From: JAWXUT01 sp044426075
GTDB taxonomy: Bacteria; Bacillota; Clostridia; Christensenellales; DTU072
Reading direction: 5' to 3'
DNA: 31,944 nucleotides
Assembly: GCA_044426075.1 (NCBI GenBank)
Contig: JAWXUT010000007.1
Location: 1 to 31,944 of the forward strand
Below, in pieces: positions 16,172 through 25,302 of the stretch (the first letter of the stretch is position 1; each line of letters starts with the position of its first letter). The notes beneath the pieces are model-generated. The model was not told where the DNA came from. It was given only the letters and a program-made list of their open reading frames with translations, and did not search any database. The translations under genes and the position numbers were made by a program.

Positions 16172-18401
16172 ATATTAATTTGGGGAAGAGCAATTTTCTT
16201 GCAGTCTTGCTTTTGCCACAAATAATGCCATCACAACTTTCAGCAACAAGATAATAAGAGTTTACACCAATATCTGCTTCGCTATCAATTATATTATAAT
16301 ATTCATCATCAATATTAGTTGTTGAAATTAGCAAATCGTCCTTTTTCTTGTTGTTTTCTCTGTATATATGATAAACAAATCCTTTTTTTGGCGTAAAATC
16401 GATTATTATAGTGCCGTCAATTCGGCTTACTGTAAAATCATTTGGAATAATATCGTCAAAAAATGTAGAGGTTTCTATTGCATCAATTGTGTTAATATCG
16501 AAGATTTCATTTTTTATATATTCTTCTGGGGTGTTGCTGCTTGCAAGTGATAGTATTTTAGTATGTTCAGTTGCATATGTGTCCACTTCTTGCATTATTA
16601 TGCCACTTGGAATAGTGAATGATGAGGGTTTTTCCATATATTCATAAATTTCTCTTGTAAATATAGTTGGATATGATCCACCAGTTATTGCAGTATTCAT
16701 TAGTTCTCCACTTTGAAGATTATTGCCATACCAAACACCGACAGTGTTTTTTGTGGTATAACTCATGCAAATAGCATCTGAATTCCCTTGAGATGTGCCA
16801 GCAGTGCCAGTTTTTGCGGCAACATCATAGCCCAAAGTGTGAAGCTTTTTTGCGGTTCCAGACTGTGCGGTGTCACATAACATATCAGTCAACAAATAGG
16901 CACTTTCTTCAGAAATCACCTTATTATATGCCACTTTATGCTCATAAATAACCTTGCCGTCATCGTCAGTTATCTTTGAAATGAATGCAATATCACTATG
17001 TTGTCCGGAGTTTGCAAGGGTCATATATCCTTCTGTGAGTTCAGATAGAGTAACTCCATTTGTCATTCCGCCTAGTGCTGTAGCAAGTTTATCGTTGTCG
17101 CTGAAGGTTAAACCCATTTGCCCTGCATATTTTTTACAAGTTTCTAATCCAACTTGATCAGTTATAGATAAAGCAACGGCATTACTTGAGTGCATTATTG
17201 CTGTTCTTACATCAGTCCAGCCCAAATAATTGTTGCCATAATTTTGCGGAGAATATCCGTTAATTGTTACTTTTTCATCGTTTATTGGCGATGAAGGGTG
17301 TATATATCCCATATCTAGTGCGGGAGCATATGTTAAAATTGGTTTAATTGTACTAGCGGGCTGCCTTTTAAGTGTGGTTGCAGAATATTGTGAAGATGAA
17401 ACATAGCCTAAAACCGATCCAGTTGCATTATCTGTAACAAGAGCCATAATATCCGCGTTGCAATCAGTGTGTAAATTTGGGTTTTCAAGCAGTTTTCCTA
17501 AATATTCTTGTAATTCTATATCGCAATACGTATAAATATTTAAGTTGCTTGCCATAACATCAGATTCATCTATAGCTAGTATTTTTGATGCTTCTTGTAA
17601 TGCGATATCGCCATAATTTGATACAAATGTTGATGTAGTGTCAACTTGTGGCGCAGAATATTGATATGTTTGCGCTGTTTTTAATTCAGTTTCATCAATA
17701 TAACCCTCATTGAATATAACAGTAAGCACTAATTGCATTCGTTCGGTTGCATTTTCTGGATAAGATAAAGGGCTATTGTCCCTAGGATTTTTTACAATTC
17801 CCGCAAGCATCGCACTTTCTGCAATAGATAAATCAGCGGGTGATTTTGCAAAAATTTCTTCGCAAGCTGATTCAATGCCGTATATCCCATTGCCAAAATA
17901 GATAATATTTAAATACATCTCAATAATCTCATCTTTAGAGTATGTTTTTTCTATTGCTTGTGCAAGTTTCCATTCTTGCAATTTGCGCTCATATGTTTTG
18001 TCGTTTGTTAACATACTGTTTTTTGCAAGTTGTTGCGTAATTGTGCTACCGCCTTGTGCGGAATATCCAACTTTCAAATTATTGACGAGGGCACCAACGG
18101 TTCTAATATAGTCGATCCCGTTGTGTTTATAGAATCGTTTATCTTCTAATGCGACAAATGCATTTATTATATTTATAGAAATATCCGCGTGTTGTACATA
18201 TTTTGTATCATTACTATACGAAATTTTACTGCCAGAGTCATCAAATATGTCCGCAAGGGCATAAGTTGTTGTTAGAGCATCTTTATCTAAAACTATGTCT
18301 TTTGTGGCAGAAATGTAGAAAAAACTACCATAGACTATTCCAACAATCAATATTAATAAGACTACTAATGTAGTGTATTTTATAAATTTTCTAATTTTCA
18401 T
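16170..18401 (-). CDS. Class A penicillin-binding protein (transglycosylase/transpeptidase)
   Basis: Bifunctional peptidoglycan synthase of the PBP1A kind. Its 743 residues contain an N-terminal membrane anchor (about 9-31), a GT51 glycosyltransferase (about 60-240) with catalytic Glu86 in VALEDKRFYKHNGID, GGSTITQQLAKN and YLNIIYFGNGIYGI, then a transpeptidase with Ser350-Thr-Ile-Lys353 (SxxK), Ser405-Ser-Asn407 (SxN) and Lys530-Thr-Gly (KTG in AAKTGTAG). The C-terminal 100 residues (about 640-740) look like a fibronectin-type-III-like beta domain (GFVYHIYRENN, VNSYYLVAES). No SD precedes the ATG; a sigma-G-like promoter ends 7 nt before it. Some Bacillus class A PBPs (pbpF, pbpG) are forespore-made, so it may act in spore germ-cell-wall synthesis. 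Monocistronic; divergent from miaB. Confidence 0.94.
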   Translation of the reverse strand: MKIRKFIKYTTLVVLLILIVGIVYGSFFYISATKDIVLDKDALTTTYALADIFDDSGSKISYSNDTKYVQHADISINIINAFVALEDKRFYKHNGIDYIRTVGALVNNLKVGYSAQGGSTITQQLAKNSMLTNDKTYERKLQEWKLAQAIEKTYSKDEIIEMYLNIIYFGNGIYGIESACEEIFAKSPADLSIAESAMLAGIVKNPRDNSPLSYPENATERMQLVLTVIFNEGYIDETELKTAQTYQYSAPQVDTTSTFVSNYGDIALQEASKILAIDESDVMASNLNIYTYCDIELQEYLGKLLENPNLHTDCNADIMALVTDNATGSVLGYVSSSQYSATTLKRQPASTIKPILTYAPALDMGYIHPSSPINDEKVTINGYSPQNYGNNYLGWTDVRTAIMHSSNAVALSITDQVGLETCKKYAGQMGLTFSDNDKLATALGGMTNGVTLSELTEGYMTLANSGQHSDIAFISKITDDDGKVIYEHKVAYNKVISEESAYLLTDMLCDTAQSGTAKKLHTLGYDVAAKTGTAGTSQGNSDAICMSYTTKNTVGVWYGNNLQSGELMNTAITGGSYPTIFTREIYEYMEKPSSFTIPSGIIMQEVDTYATEHTKILSLASSNTPEEYIKNEIFDINTIDAIETSTFFDDIIPNDFTVSRIDGTIIIDFTPKKGFVYHIYRENNKKKDDLLISTTNIDDEYYNIIDSEADIGVNSYYLVAESCDGIICGKSKTARKLLFPKLI

Positions 18402-18408
18402 CTATATG

Positions 18409-18438
18409 TAGTATCAATTCAATTAAGCATAATATGCA
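18409..18438 (-). promoter_or_regulatory. Possible sigma-G-like promoter of the PBP gene
   Basis: On the minus strand TGCATA (18438-18433), a 17-bp spacer and GATACTA (18415-18409). Against the forespore sigma-G consensus as I recall it (GHATR, 17-18 bp, CATHHTA) the -35 fits fully and the -10 at six of seven positions. No sigma-A pair is seen. The -10 is 7 nt from the ATG, giving a leaderless mRNA. Confidence 0.45.
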
Positions 18439-18466
18439 CAGATATGCAAAAAATTGCGCTATAGCC

Positions 18467-18495
18467 TTGAAAATTTTTCTTATATATATTATAAT
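18467..18495 (+). promoter_or_regulatory. Strong sigma-A promoter of miaB, leaderless geometry
   Basis: TTGAAA (18467-18472), a 17-bp spacer and a perfect TATAAT (18490-18495). Six nt separate the -10 from the ATG at 18502, exactly the geometry seen for pepP, so the transcript should start at the start codon. It would drive miaB-mutS-mutL-miaA-ynbB. Confidence 0.78.
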
Positions 18496-18501
18496 ATAAG
18501 T

Positions 18502-19833
18502 ATGAGTGAAAGAAATAAAAAGTATATTATATTTACATATGGGTGCCAAATGAACGTGCACGATTCAGAAAAATTAGCGGGAATGCTAGTTAAACTTGGA
18601 TATAGTGAGACTGCTGATGTTAAAGAAGCGGATATTGCTGTTTTTAACACTTGTTGCATTCGCGACAATGCAGAACATAGAGCAATTGGCAATATTGGTG
18701 CGCTTAAAAAGCAAAAAGAAAAAAATCGCGATATGATAATTGCGGTTGTTGGTTGTATGACACAGCAAGACGGTGCTGCAGAAGATTTAATAAAAAAACT
18801 TCCATTTATTGATATCGTGTTGGGAACAGCAAATACGCATTTACTGGAAGAAAATATTATAAAAGTGCTTAATTCTAAGCAAAAAAAGCGATTAAAGGTG
18901 TGTGATACCTTTATGCCTAAAATGCCAGAAGTCAACGAAGCAGTTCTTCCTTACAGAACTTCCGGCTGCAATGCGTGGGTGAATATTGTGTATGGATGCA
19001 ATAATTTTTGTACATATTGTATTGTGCCATACGTTAGAGGCCGCGAAAGAAGCAGAGAGCCAGAGATGATAATTTCTGAGATTAAATTGCTGCTTGCTAG
19101 TGGATACAAAGAGATTACTTTGTTAGGGCAAAATGTAAATAGTTATGGCAGTGACAGAAGCGACGGCTGGAATTTTGCAAAGTTACTTAAGGAAATAGCC
19201 AAAATTGACACTAAATTCCGTTTGCGCTTTATGACTTCGCACCCTAAAGATCTAACGCAAGAAGTTGTAGAAATTATGGCAACTTCTAAGAACTTTATGC
19301 CATATATTCATTTACCAGTACAATCTGGAAGCACAAAAGTGCTACGCGATATGAACAGAAAATATACAAAAGAGCACTATATTGGGTTAATTGAAATGAT
19401 TAGGAGCATTATCCCTAATTGCGGAATTACAACAGATATTATGGTTGGATTTCCTACAGAAACCGAAGAAGATGCGCAAGAAACAGCAGATTTAATGAAA
19501 ATTGGTCAATTTGGCAGCGCGTTTACCTTTGTTTATTCACCTAGAAAAGGTACGCCGGCAGCAGATATGGTGCAGTTGAGCGATGAAGTTAAGATTGCAA
19601 GGATACAAAAATTAATTGAGATTCAGCAAGAAATTACACAGAAACAAAGCGAGTCATTAATAGGCAGTGTTTGTGAGGTTTTGTGTGAAAATATAAGCAA
19701 AAATGGCAAGATAGCCGGTCGTTCAGAACAAGGAAGGCTTGTTGAATGCGACGGCAGTGCAAGCATTGGCGACTTTGTCAATGTGAAAATTACTGGGGCA
19801 GGGTTATCAAAATTAAGAGGAGTTATAATTTAA
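18502..19833 (+). CDS. miaB: tRNA-2-methylthio-N6-dimethylallyladenosine synthase
   Basis: Radical SAM methylthiotransferase converting i6A37 to ms2i6A37 in tRNA; MiaA, which makes i6A37, is encoded three genes downstream. With the start at 18502 it has 443 residues. The N-terminal UPF0004 domain holds the auxiliary cluster cysteines Cys15 (TYGCQMN), Cys51 (NTCCIRDNAE) and Cys85 (VVGCMTQQ). The radical SAM triad is Cys166, Cys170 and Cys173 in YGCNNFCTYCIVPYVRGRE. A C-terminal TRAM domain covers about 375-443. The frame is open 16 codons further upstream, but that extension runs across the promoter and is not conserved. There is no SD. mutS starts 1 nt after the stop. Confidence 0.96.
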   Translation: MSERNKKYIIFTYGCQMNVHDSEKLAGMLVKLGYSETADVKEADIAVFNTCCIRDNAEHRAIGNIGALKKQKEKNRDMIIAVVGCMTQQDGAAEDLIKKLPFIDIVLGTANTHLLEENIIKVLNSKQKKRLKVCDTFMPKMPEVNEAVLPYRTSGCNAWVNIVYGCNNFCTYCIVPYVRGRERSREPEMIISEIKLLLASGYKEITLLGQNVNSYGSDRSDGWNFAKLLKEIAKIDTKFRLRFMTSHPKDLTQEVVEIMATSKNFMPYIHLPVQSGSTKVLRDMNRKYTKEHYIGLIEMIRSIIPNCGITTDIMVGFPTETEEDAQETADLMKIGQFGSAFTFVYSPRKGTPAADMVQLSDEVKIARIQKLIEIQQEITQKQSESLIGSVCEVLCENISKNGKIAGRSEQGRLVECDGSASIGDFVNVKITGAGLSKLRGVII

Positions 19834-19834
19834 T

Positions 19835-22516
19835 ATGGAGAAATTTGATTTTAACGATGAAGGGTTTGTAAATAAACTGTCACCAATGATGAAGCATTAT
19901 GTTGGGCTTAAAAAAGAGCAAGGCGAAACCATTATTTTATACAGATTGGGCGATTTTTATGAGATGTTTTTTGAGGATGCGCGCCAAGCAAGCCGTATTC
20001 TTGACCTTACACTAACTGGGCGCGATTGTGGTTTGGGTGAGCGTATTCCAATGTGCGGAGTGCCACACCACGCGGTAGACGGATATATATCAAAACTAAT
20101 AAAAGCGGGCAAAAAGGTTGCAATATGTGAGCAATTAAGCGCGCCTCAAGACCAAAAAGGAATGGTTAAAAGAGGTGTTGTGCGCATAATTTCTGCGGGA
20201 ACAGTAACCGATGACAGTATGCTTGACGGTACAAAAAACAACTATTTAACAGCTGTTGCAACAATTAATAAGTCAATTGGCATAGCGAGCGCCGATATAA
20301 CAACTGGCGATGTAAAAGTTATTGAACTTGGCAAAAATAATCTTGACAAGTTTGAAGATGTGCTGTTAAGTTTAGCCCCAAGCGAAATTATTGCAGATGG
20401 CGATTCTATTAAAATTATTAATAATTTTGAGTCGGTTAAGCAAAACAAGCTTGTAGTGGCAGAACCATACTATTCATATTCATTTGATATAGAAAATGCA
20501 AATGAAACTGTTTGTGCGTTCTACAAAACTTTTTCTATAACTGGTTTGGGACTAATGGCTGATTCAGTAAAAGTGTCGGCTTTGGGTGCGTTGATAAAAT
20601 ACATTGAAAACACGCAAAAAAGAGATTTATCCAATATGCTAAAGCCAAGAATAATGCAGTTTGGCAAAGAAATGTTCTTGGATTATAGCACAATTTGCAA
20701 TCTTGAGTTGGTTGAATCGCAAGGCGAAAAGAGTAAATATGGCAGTTTATTGTGGGTGCTTGACAAAACAAAGACCAATATGGGTGCTAGATTGTTGCGC
20801 TCGTGGGTACAAGAGCCGCTGCAAGACCTAAATGCCATAAATCATAGGCTCAATGCTGTTGAAGAACTTACAAAAGATAGGGTTGCTTGCGAAAAGTTGA
20901 AGCTAACGCTAGCAGAAATTAGGGATATTGACAGATTGTGTAATAAAATTTCTATGGGAACAATTAATCCTAAAGAATGTTTGACTATTGCTGATTCATT
21001 AAGGCAAATGCCCGCAGTTATTGAGGCATTATCTAGCAAAAAATCGCATTACTTAGTGCATTGCGCAAACAGCATAAGTTTGCTGGAAGAGTTGGTTGTA
21101 TTGCTTGATAGCGCAATCTATAGTAGTCTAAGTAATGAAGAAAATGAGAATAGAATAATAAAAGAAGGCTACAATGCTGAGTTAGATGAGTACAGAAATA
21201 TTGGCAAAAATGCGAAATTATGGCTGAGTGAATATGAAGCTAGATTGCGCGCGGAAACCAACATTAAACCATTAAAAGTTAGATATAATCGCATATTTGG
21301 CTATTATATTGAGGTTACAAATTTATATAAAGACTCAGTTCCCGATCATTTTATCCGCAAACAAACACTTGCAAATGGCGAAAGGTTCTTTACAACTGAG
21401 TTGAAGGAAATGGAAGACAAAATTTTGCACGCTGACGAAAAATATGCGGTGTTAGAGTTGCGTCTTTTCAGTGAAATTAAAGCTACTTTGTTAGATGTTA
21501 TTGATAAGCTTCAAGTAAACTCTATGTCAATTGCGTGGATTGATAGTTTGCGTGCGATTGCAGAAGTTGCAGTTGTAAATAAATATGTTAGGCCAAATAT
21601 ATCCGCACAAAACACCACTATTGAAATTGAGGGTGGAAGGCATCCAGTTGTTGAAGCAATCAAAAAATCCTACGAATTTGTGCCAAACGACACCATTTTA
21701 AGCGATGCAGAAAGCACATTAATAGTAACGGGACCAAATATGGCGGGCAAAAGCACATATATGCGTCAAGTGGCATTAATTGTACTTATGGCACACATAG
21801 GTTCATTTGTTCCGGCAGATAGTGCAAAGATCTGTTTGGTTGACAGAATATTCACAAGGATAGGTGCAAGTGACAATTTAGCATATGGTCAAAGCACTTT
21901 TATGGTGGAAATGACAGAAATGGCTAATATTCTTAACAATGCAACAAACAAGAGTTTGCTTATATTAGATGAGGTCGGAAGAGGCACTTCAACTGTTGAC
22001 GGATTATCTATTGCGTGGAGTATTGTTGAGCATATTTCTTTAAAATTGAAAGCAAAAACACTTTTTGCAACGCATTATCACGAGATGAGTGAGCTTGAAT
22101 CGATTGCTCCCAATGTTAAAAATTATCACGTGTTAATCAGTGAAGGCAAAAATGGCATAACATTTTTATACAAGATTGCAAGGGGTGGCGCTAGCAAGAG
22201 TTTTGGCATTGAAGTTGCGGAGCTTGCGGGCATACACAAAGATGTTATTAGTCGCGCACAGATGTTAATGAATGCCATGACTGCAAGTGATTCTAGTTCA
22301 ACAAGCGTTATTAAATGTATTGAAAACGCCACAAATGCAAATTCTACTGTGGTTGGACAATATGGATTCTTTGATGATATTGATGATAAATTCAGAGAAA
22401 TTTCTTCTGTTCTTGCAGATATTAATCTAAAAAGTTGTTCTCCAGAGGAAGCATACACTATTCTTGCAGATTTGCAAAAAAACTTTGGGGCGAAAAAAGG
22501 TAAGAAGAAAAGATGA
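19835..22516 (+). CDS. mutS: DNA mismatch repair protein MutS
   Basis: Recognises mismatches and small loops and recruits MutL. The 893 residues have the full set: mismatch-recognition domain I (KKEQGETIILYRLGDFYEMF with the Phe-x-Glu variant region near the N-terminus), connector, core/clamp (NIKPLKVRYNRIFGYYIEV), and the ATPase with Walker A GPNMAGKS (633-640), Walker B LLILDEVGRGTSTVDG and ATHYHEMSEL. A C-terminal tail of about 90 residues follows. SD AGAGGAG lies inside the end of miaB, 12 nt before the ATG. It overlaps mutL by 4 nt (ATGA), so MutS and MutL are coupled. Confidence 0.98.
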   Translation: MEKFDFNDEGFVNKLSPMMKHYVGLKKEQGETIILYRLGDFYEMFFEDARQASRILDLTLTGRDCGLGERIPMCGVPHHAVDGYISKLIKAGKKVAICEQLSAPQDQKGMVKRGVVRIISAGTVTDDSMLDGTKNNYLTAVATINKSIGIASADITTGDVKVIELGKNNLDKFEDVLLSLAPSEIIADGDSIKIINNFESVKQNKLVVAEPYYSYSFDIENANETVCAFYKTFSITGLGLMADSVKVSALGALIKYIENTQKRDLSNMLKPRIMQFGKEMFLDYSTICNLELVESQGEKSKYGSLLWVLDKTKTNMGARLLRSWVQEPLQDLNAINHRLNAVEELTKDRVACEKLKLTLAEIRDIDRLCNKISMGTINPKECLTIADSLRQMPAVIEALSSKKSHYLVHCANSISLLEELVVLLDSAIYSSLSNEENENRIIKEGYNAELDEYRNIGKNAKLWLSEYEARLRAETNIKPLKVRYNRIFGYYIEVTNLYKDSVPDHFIRKQTLANGERFFTTELKEMEDKILHADEKYAVLELRLFSEIKATLLDVIDKLQVNSMSIAWIDSLRAIAEVAVVNKYVRPNISAQNTTIEIEGGRHPVVEAIKKSYEFVPNDTILSDAESTLIVTGPNMAGKSTYMRQVALIVLMAHIGSFVPADSAKICLVDRIFTRIGASDNLAYGQSTFMVEMTEMANILNNATNKSLLILDEVGRGTSTVDGLSIAWSIVEHISLKLKAKTLFATHYHEMSELESIAPNVKNYHVLISEGKNGITFLYKIARGGASKSFGIEVAELAGIHKDVISRAQMLMNAMTASDSSSTSVIKCIENATNANSTVVGQYGFFDDIDDKFREISSVLADINLKSCSPEEAYTILADLQKNFGAKKGKKKR

Positions 22517-24393
22517 AAATAAACATATTAGATAGTACAATATATAATAGAATTTCTGCGGGTGAAGTAGTAGAAAATCCGGCTTCTATTGTTAAAGAAC
22601 TTGTTGAAAACAGCATTGATGCGGGCGCAAGCACTGTTTCGGTGCATATAAAACATGGCGGAATTAAATCAATTGAGGTGGTTGATAACGGTTGTGGAAT
22701 TCCAAAAGAGGAACTCTATAAAACTGTTTTGCCACACGCAACCAGTAAAATTGACTCGGCAGACGATTTAAACACCATATCAACTTTAGGATTTAGGGGC
22801 GAGGCTTTAGCAAGTATTTCTGCGGTAAGCGAATTTTCTATCAAGTCAAAATATATGCAATCTGATATAGGCGCGGAAATCGTGTTTATTAACAACAAAA
22901 GCACTTTAAATGATGCAGCAATTACCAACGGAACAGTTGTTTCAGTTAAAAATTTGTTTTTTAATGTGCCCGCGCGATTCAAATTTTTAAAGGCAAAACA
23001 CCACGAAGAAAATTATGTTACAAGCGTTATTACTAATATAATATTATCAAATCCGGATATTGCAATAAACTTTTATGCTGATGATGAACTCAAAATAAGT
23101 TCTGCCGGAGACGGGTTAATGGGTGCGATAAAAGCTGTTTATCCCCCCAAAATATCAGAAAATTTGATTGCAGTTGACTACGAGAGCACAAATAACATTT
23201 TTGTAAAAGGATATATTTCTGATTCTAGCGTACATAAAAATACTAGAGGCAGCCAAACCATAATTGTAAATGGCCGTGTAATATCCGACCAAACAATATC
23301 AGCTAGCGTGCAAAATGCGTATGGCGAAAGGTTGATGCACAGATGTTTTCCAATTTTTGTGTTAAGCATAATTATGCCGTTTGATGAGGTGGATATAAAT
23401 GTGCATCCAAACAAGCGCGAGGTGCGGTTTTCTAACGGAAGAAGCGTTGCTGGTGCTGTTTATCACGCAGTTAAAGAGGCTCTTGAATATGTGGAGTTTT
23501 CTAGACAAGAGGATTTATTTAAAAAGCATAGCACAATAATCGAAGACGTTGTTATTAAAAACGAAGAATCCACACCAACACTGTTTGTAAAGCCTATTGA
23601 GCAAGATGAAAAGAAGCAAGCAGTTGAGTTTCCAAAATTTTCTGACATAATTGTAGAAAAAGAGGTTGATATTCCTCCATTTTATATGCTAAAAAGTGGG
23701 GATACTCAGCACAATGAGCACAAGGACTTTATTTTTAACAATAACACCGCAGTGTCTTTAAACCAAAAAATAGAGCCTACACCTCAAGTTGATATTGTTA
23801 AAGTTGAGCCTAAAGCGCATATTGAAACACAATTTAGCATTGTTGGGCAAGCATTTAATACATATATTTTGGTTGAATGTGGCGAAAAACTTATTATGAT
23901 AGACCAACACGCAACGCACGAAAGGCTGCTATATGATAAATTAATGGCGGCTAAAAGTGATACAATTGCAGTGCAATCTATGTTAATGCCTTATATATTT
24001 GAAAGTAGTGCAAATGAAATTAATAAAATCCTATCCGTCAAAAATGAACTTGATGCTATGGGTTTTGAAATTGAGGAGTTTGGCGCAAATGCCATAAGAA
24101 TTTCTGCGGTTCCTGTAGATTTATGCGATATAGACTGTGAAAAATTTATTGCAGATATTTTAAAGAGCAATGTTGAAGTTTCTGGCATGAGCACAATATT
24201 AAAGGATAAACTGGCTAGAGTTGCATGTAGGGCTGCAATTAAAGGCGGAGATTGCCTAAATAAGCAGCAAATTGCTATAGTTATGGATTACTTTGTGCAT
24301 AATAATATGCCGCTCAGATGTCCTCACGGCAGACCAACATACATTGAATATTCAAAATCCGAAATTGAGAAGCTTTTTAGGAGGCGAGTATAG
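22513..24393 (+). CDS. mutL: DNA mismatch repair protein MutL, endonuclease type
   Basis: GHKL ATPase that links MutS to strand removal. The 626 residues include the N-terminal ATPase (NRISAGEVVENPASIVKELV, ENSIDAGAS, DNGCGI, STLGFRGEALASI), a linker of about 100 variable residues (about 335-440), and a C-terminal dimerisation domain. The endonuclease metal motif DQHATHERLLYDK (from Asp464) is of the DQHA-x2-E type, and CPHGRPT (from Cys603) completes the site, so it should nick DNA itself, as in bacteria without MutH. The start overlaps the mutS stop. The last base of its TAG is the first of the miaA GTG. Confidence 0.97.
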   Translation: MKINILDSTIYNRISAGEVVENPASIVKELVENSIDAGASTVSVHIKHGGIKSIEVVDNGCGIPKEELYKTVLPHATSKIDSADDLNTISTLGFRGEALASISAVSEFSIKSKYMQSDIGAEIVFINNKSTLNDAAITNGTVVSVKNLFFNVPARFKFLKAKHHEENYVTSVITNIILSNPDIAINFYADDELKISSAGDGLMGAIKAVYPPKISENLIAVDYESTNNIFVKGYISDSSVHKNTRGSQTIIVNGRVISDQTISASVQNAYGERLMHRCFPIFVLSIIMPFDEVDINVHPNKREVRFSNGRSVAGAVYHAVKEALEYVEFSRQEDLFKKHSTIIEDVVIKNEESTPTLFVKPIEQDEKKQAVEFPKFSDIIVEKEVDIPPFYMLKSGDTQHNEHKDFIFNNNTAVSLNQKIEPTPQVDIVKVEPKAHIETQFSIVGQAFNTYILVECGEKLIMIDQHATHERLLYDKLMAAKSDTIAVQSMLMPYIFESSANEINKILSVKNELDAMGFEIEEFGANAIRISAVPVDLCDIDCEKFIADILKSNVEVSGMSTILKDKLARVACRAAIKGGDCLNKQQIAIVMDYFVHNNMPLRCPHGRPTYIEYSKSEIEKLFRRRV

Positions 24394-25298
24394 TGGTTAT
24401 TGTTATAGGAGGTTCAACGGCAACTGGCAAGACGAAATTAGCCACAGCGGTTGCAAAAGAGGTTGGAGGAGAGTTGATTTCTGCCGATTCTATGCAAATA
24501 TATACTGGTATGGATATTGGAACAGCAAAAGAGAACGCCAGCCAGCTAGGTGTGCCTATCCATATGATAGATGTAGTTGATCCAAAGTGCGCATACAGTG
24601 TTGTTGAATACAAAGAAAATGCGCTTAGATGCATAAAAGATATTGAATCTAGGGGCAAAACGCCAATTATTGTTGGTGGAACTGGGCTATATATCACAAG
24701 TTTGTTGTACAAAATGGATTATGGCACACAAATTGACCCCGAAGTTCGTATAAGTTTAGAAAATGAACTTGAAATGTATGGAAAAATTGCAATGCACAAT
24801 AAACTGCTAGAATTGGATCCAACAAGCGCTGAAAAAATTCATTACAACAATGTAAAGCGTATGATGAGAGCGCTTGAAGTTTGTGTTGGAACTGGTGGAA
24901 AATTTTCAGAACAAAATGTAGAAAAAGTTGCAGAACTTGATTGTGATATGTATTCACTTATAGCGTCAGATAGAGATATTTTGTTGAAAAATATAGCAAA
25001 AAGGGTAGATATTATGCTTAAAAGTGGGCTAGAATCTGAAATAAAGACGCTACTTGATAGCGGAGTAACTTTTGATATGCAATCAATGCAAGGCATAGGA
25101 TACAAAGAGTGGAATGGTTATTTTGACAATAAAATTAGCATTGAAGAGGTACGAGATGCTATTGTAAAAAATACGCGCGCATACGCAAAAAGGCAAGATA
25201 CGTGGTTTAGATTGCAATATCCAAATGCTACAATATTTGATCCATATTGCACAGAATTTGACGAAAATTTAGCAAAAATACTTAAAAAAAGAGGGTAG
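24393..25298 (+). CDS. miaA: tRNA dimethylallyltransferase
   Basis: Adds a dimethylallyl group to N6 of A37 in tRNAs reading U-starting codons, making the substrate for MiaB in the same operon. The 301 residues start with the P-loop GGSTATGKT (6-14), then ELISADSMQIYTGMDIGTAK, the catalytic-site region GGTGLYITSLLY, and near the C-terminus GIGYKEWNGYF and NTRAYAKRQDTWFR. The start is GTG, overlapping the mutL stop by one base, with AGGAGG about 8 nt upstream. Length and motifs are typical. In many Firmicutes hfq follows; it does not here. Confidence 0.96.
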   Translation: MVIVIGGSTATGKTKLATAVAKEVGGELISADSMQIYTGMDIGTAKENASQLGVPIHMIDVVDPKCAYSVVEYKENALRCIKDIESRGKTPIIVGGTGLYITSLLYKMDYGTQIDPEVRISLENELEMYGKIAMHNKLLELDPTSAEKIHYNNVKRMMRALEVCVGTGGKFSEQNVEKVAELDCDMYSLIASDRDILLKNIAKRVDIMLKSGLESEIKTLLDSGVTFDMQSMQGIGYKEWNGYFDNKISIEEVRDAIVKNTRAYAKRQDTWFRLQYPNATIFDPYCTEFDENLAKILKKRG

Positions 25299-25302
25299 TA
25301 AG

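Noticed and set aside
18454..18501. 16-codon N-terminal extension of miaB
   Set aside because: It would run across a near-perfect promoter, is not like MiaB N-termini, and has no SD.
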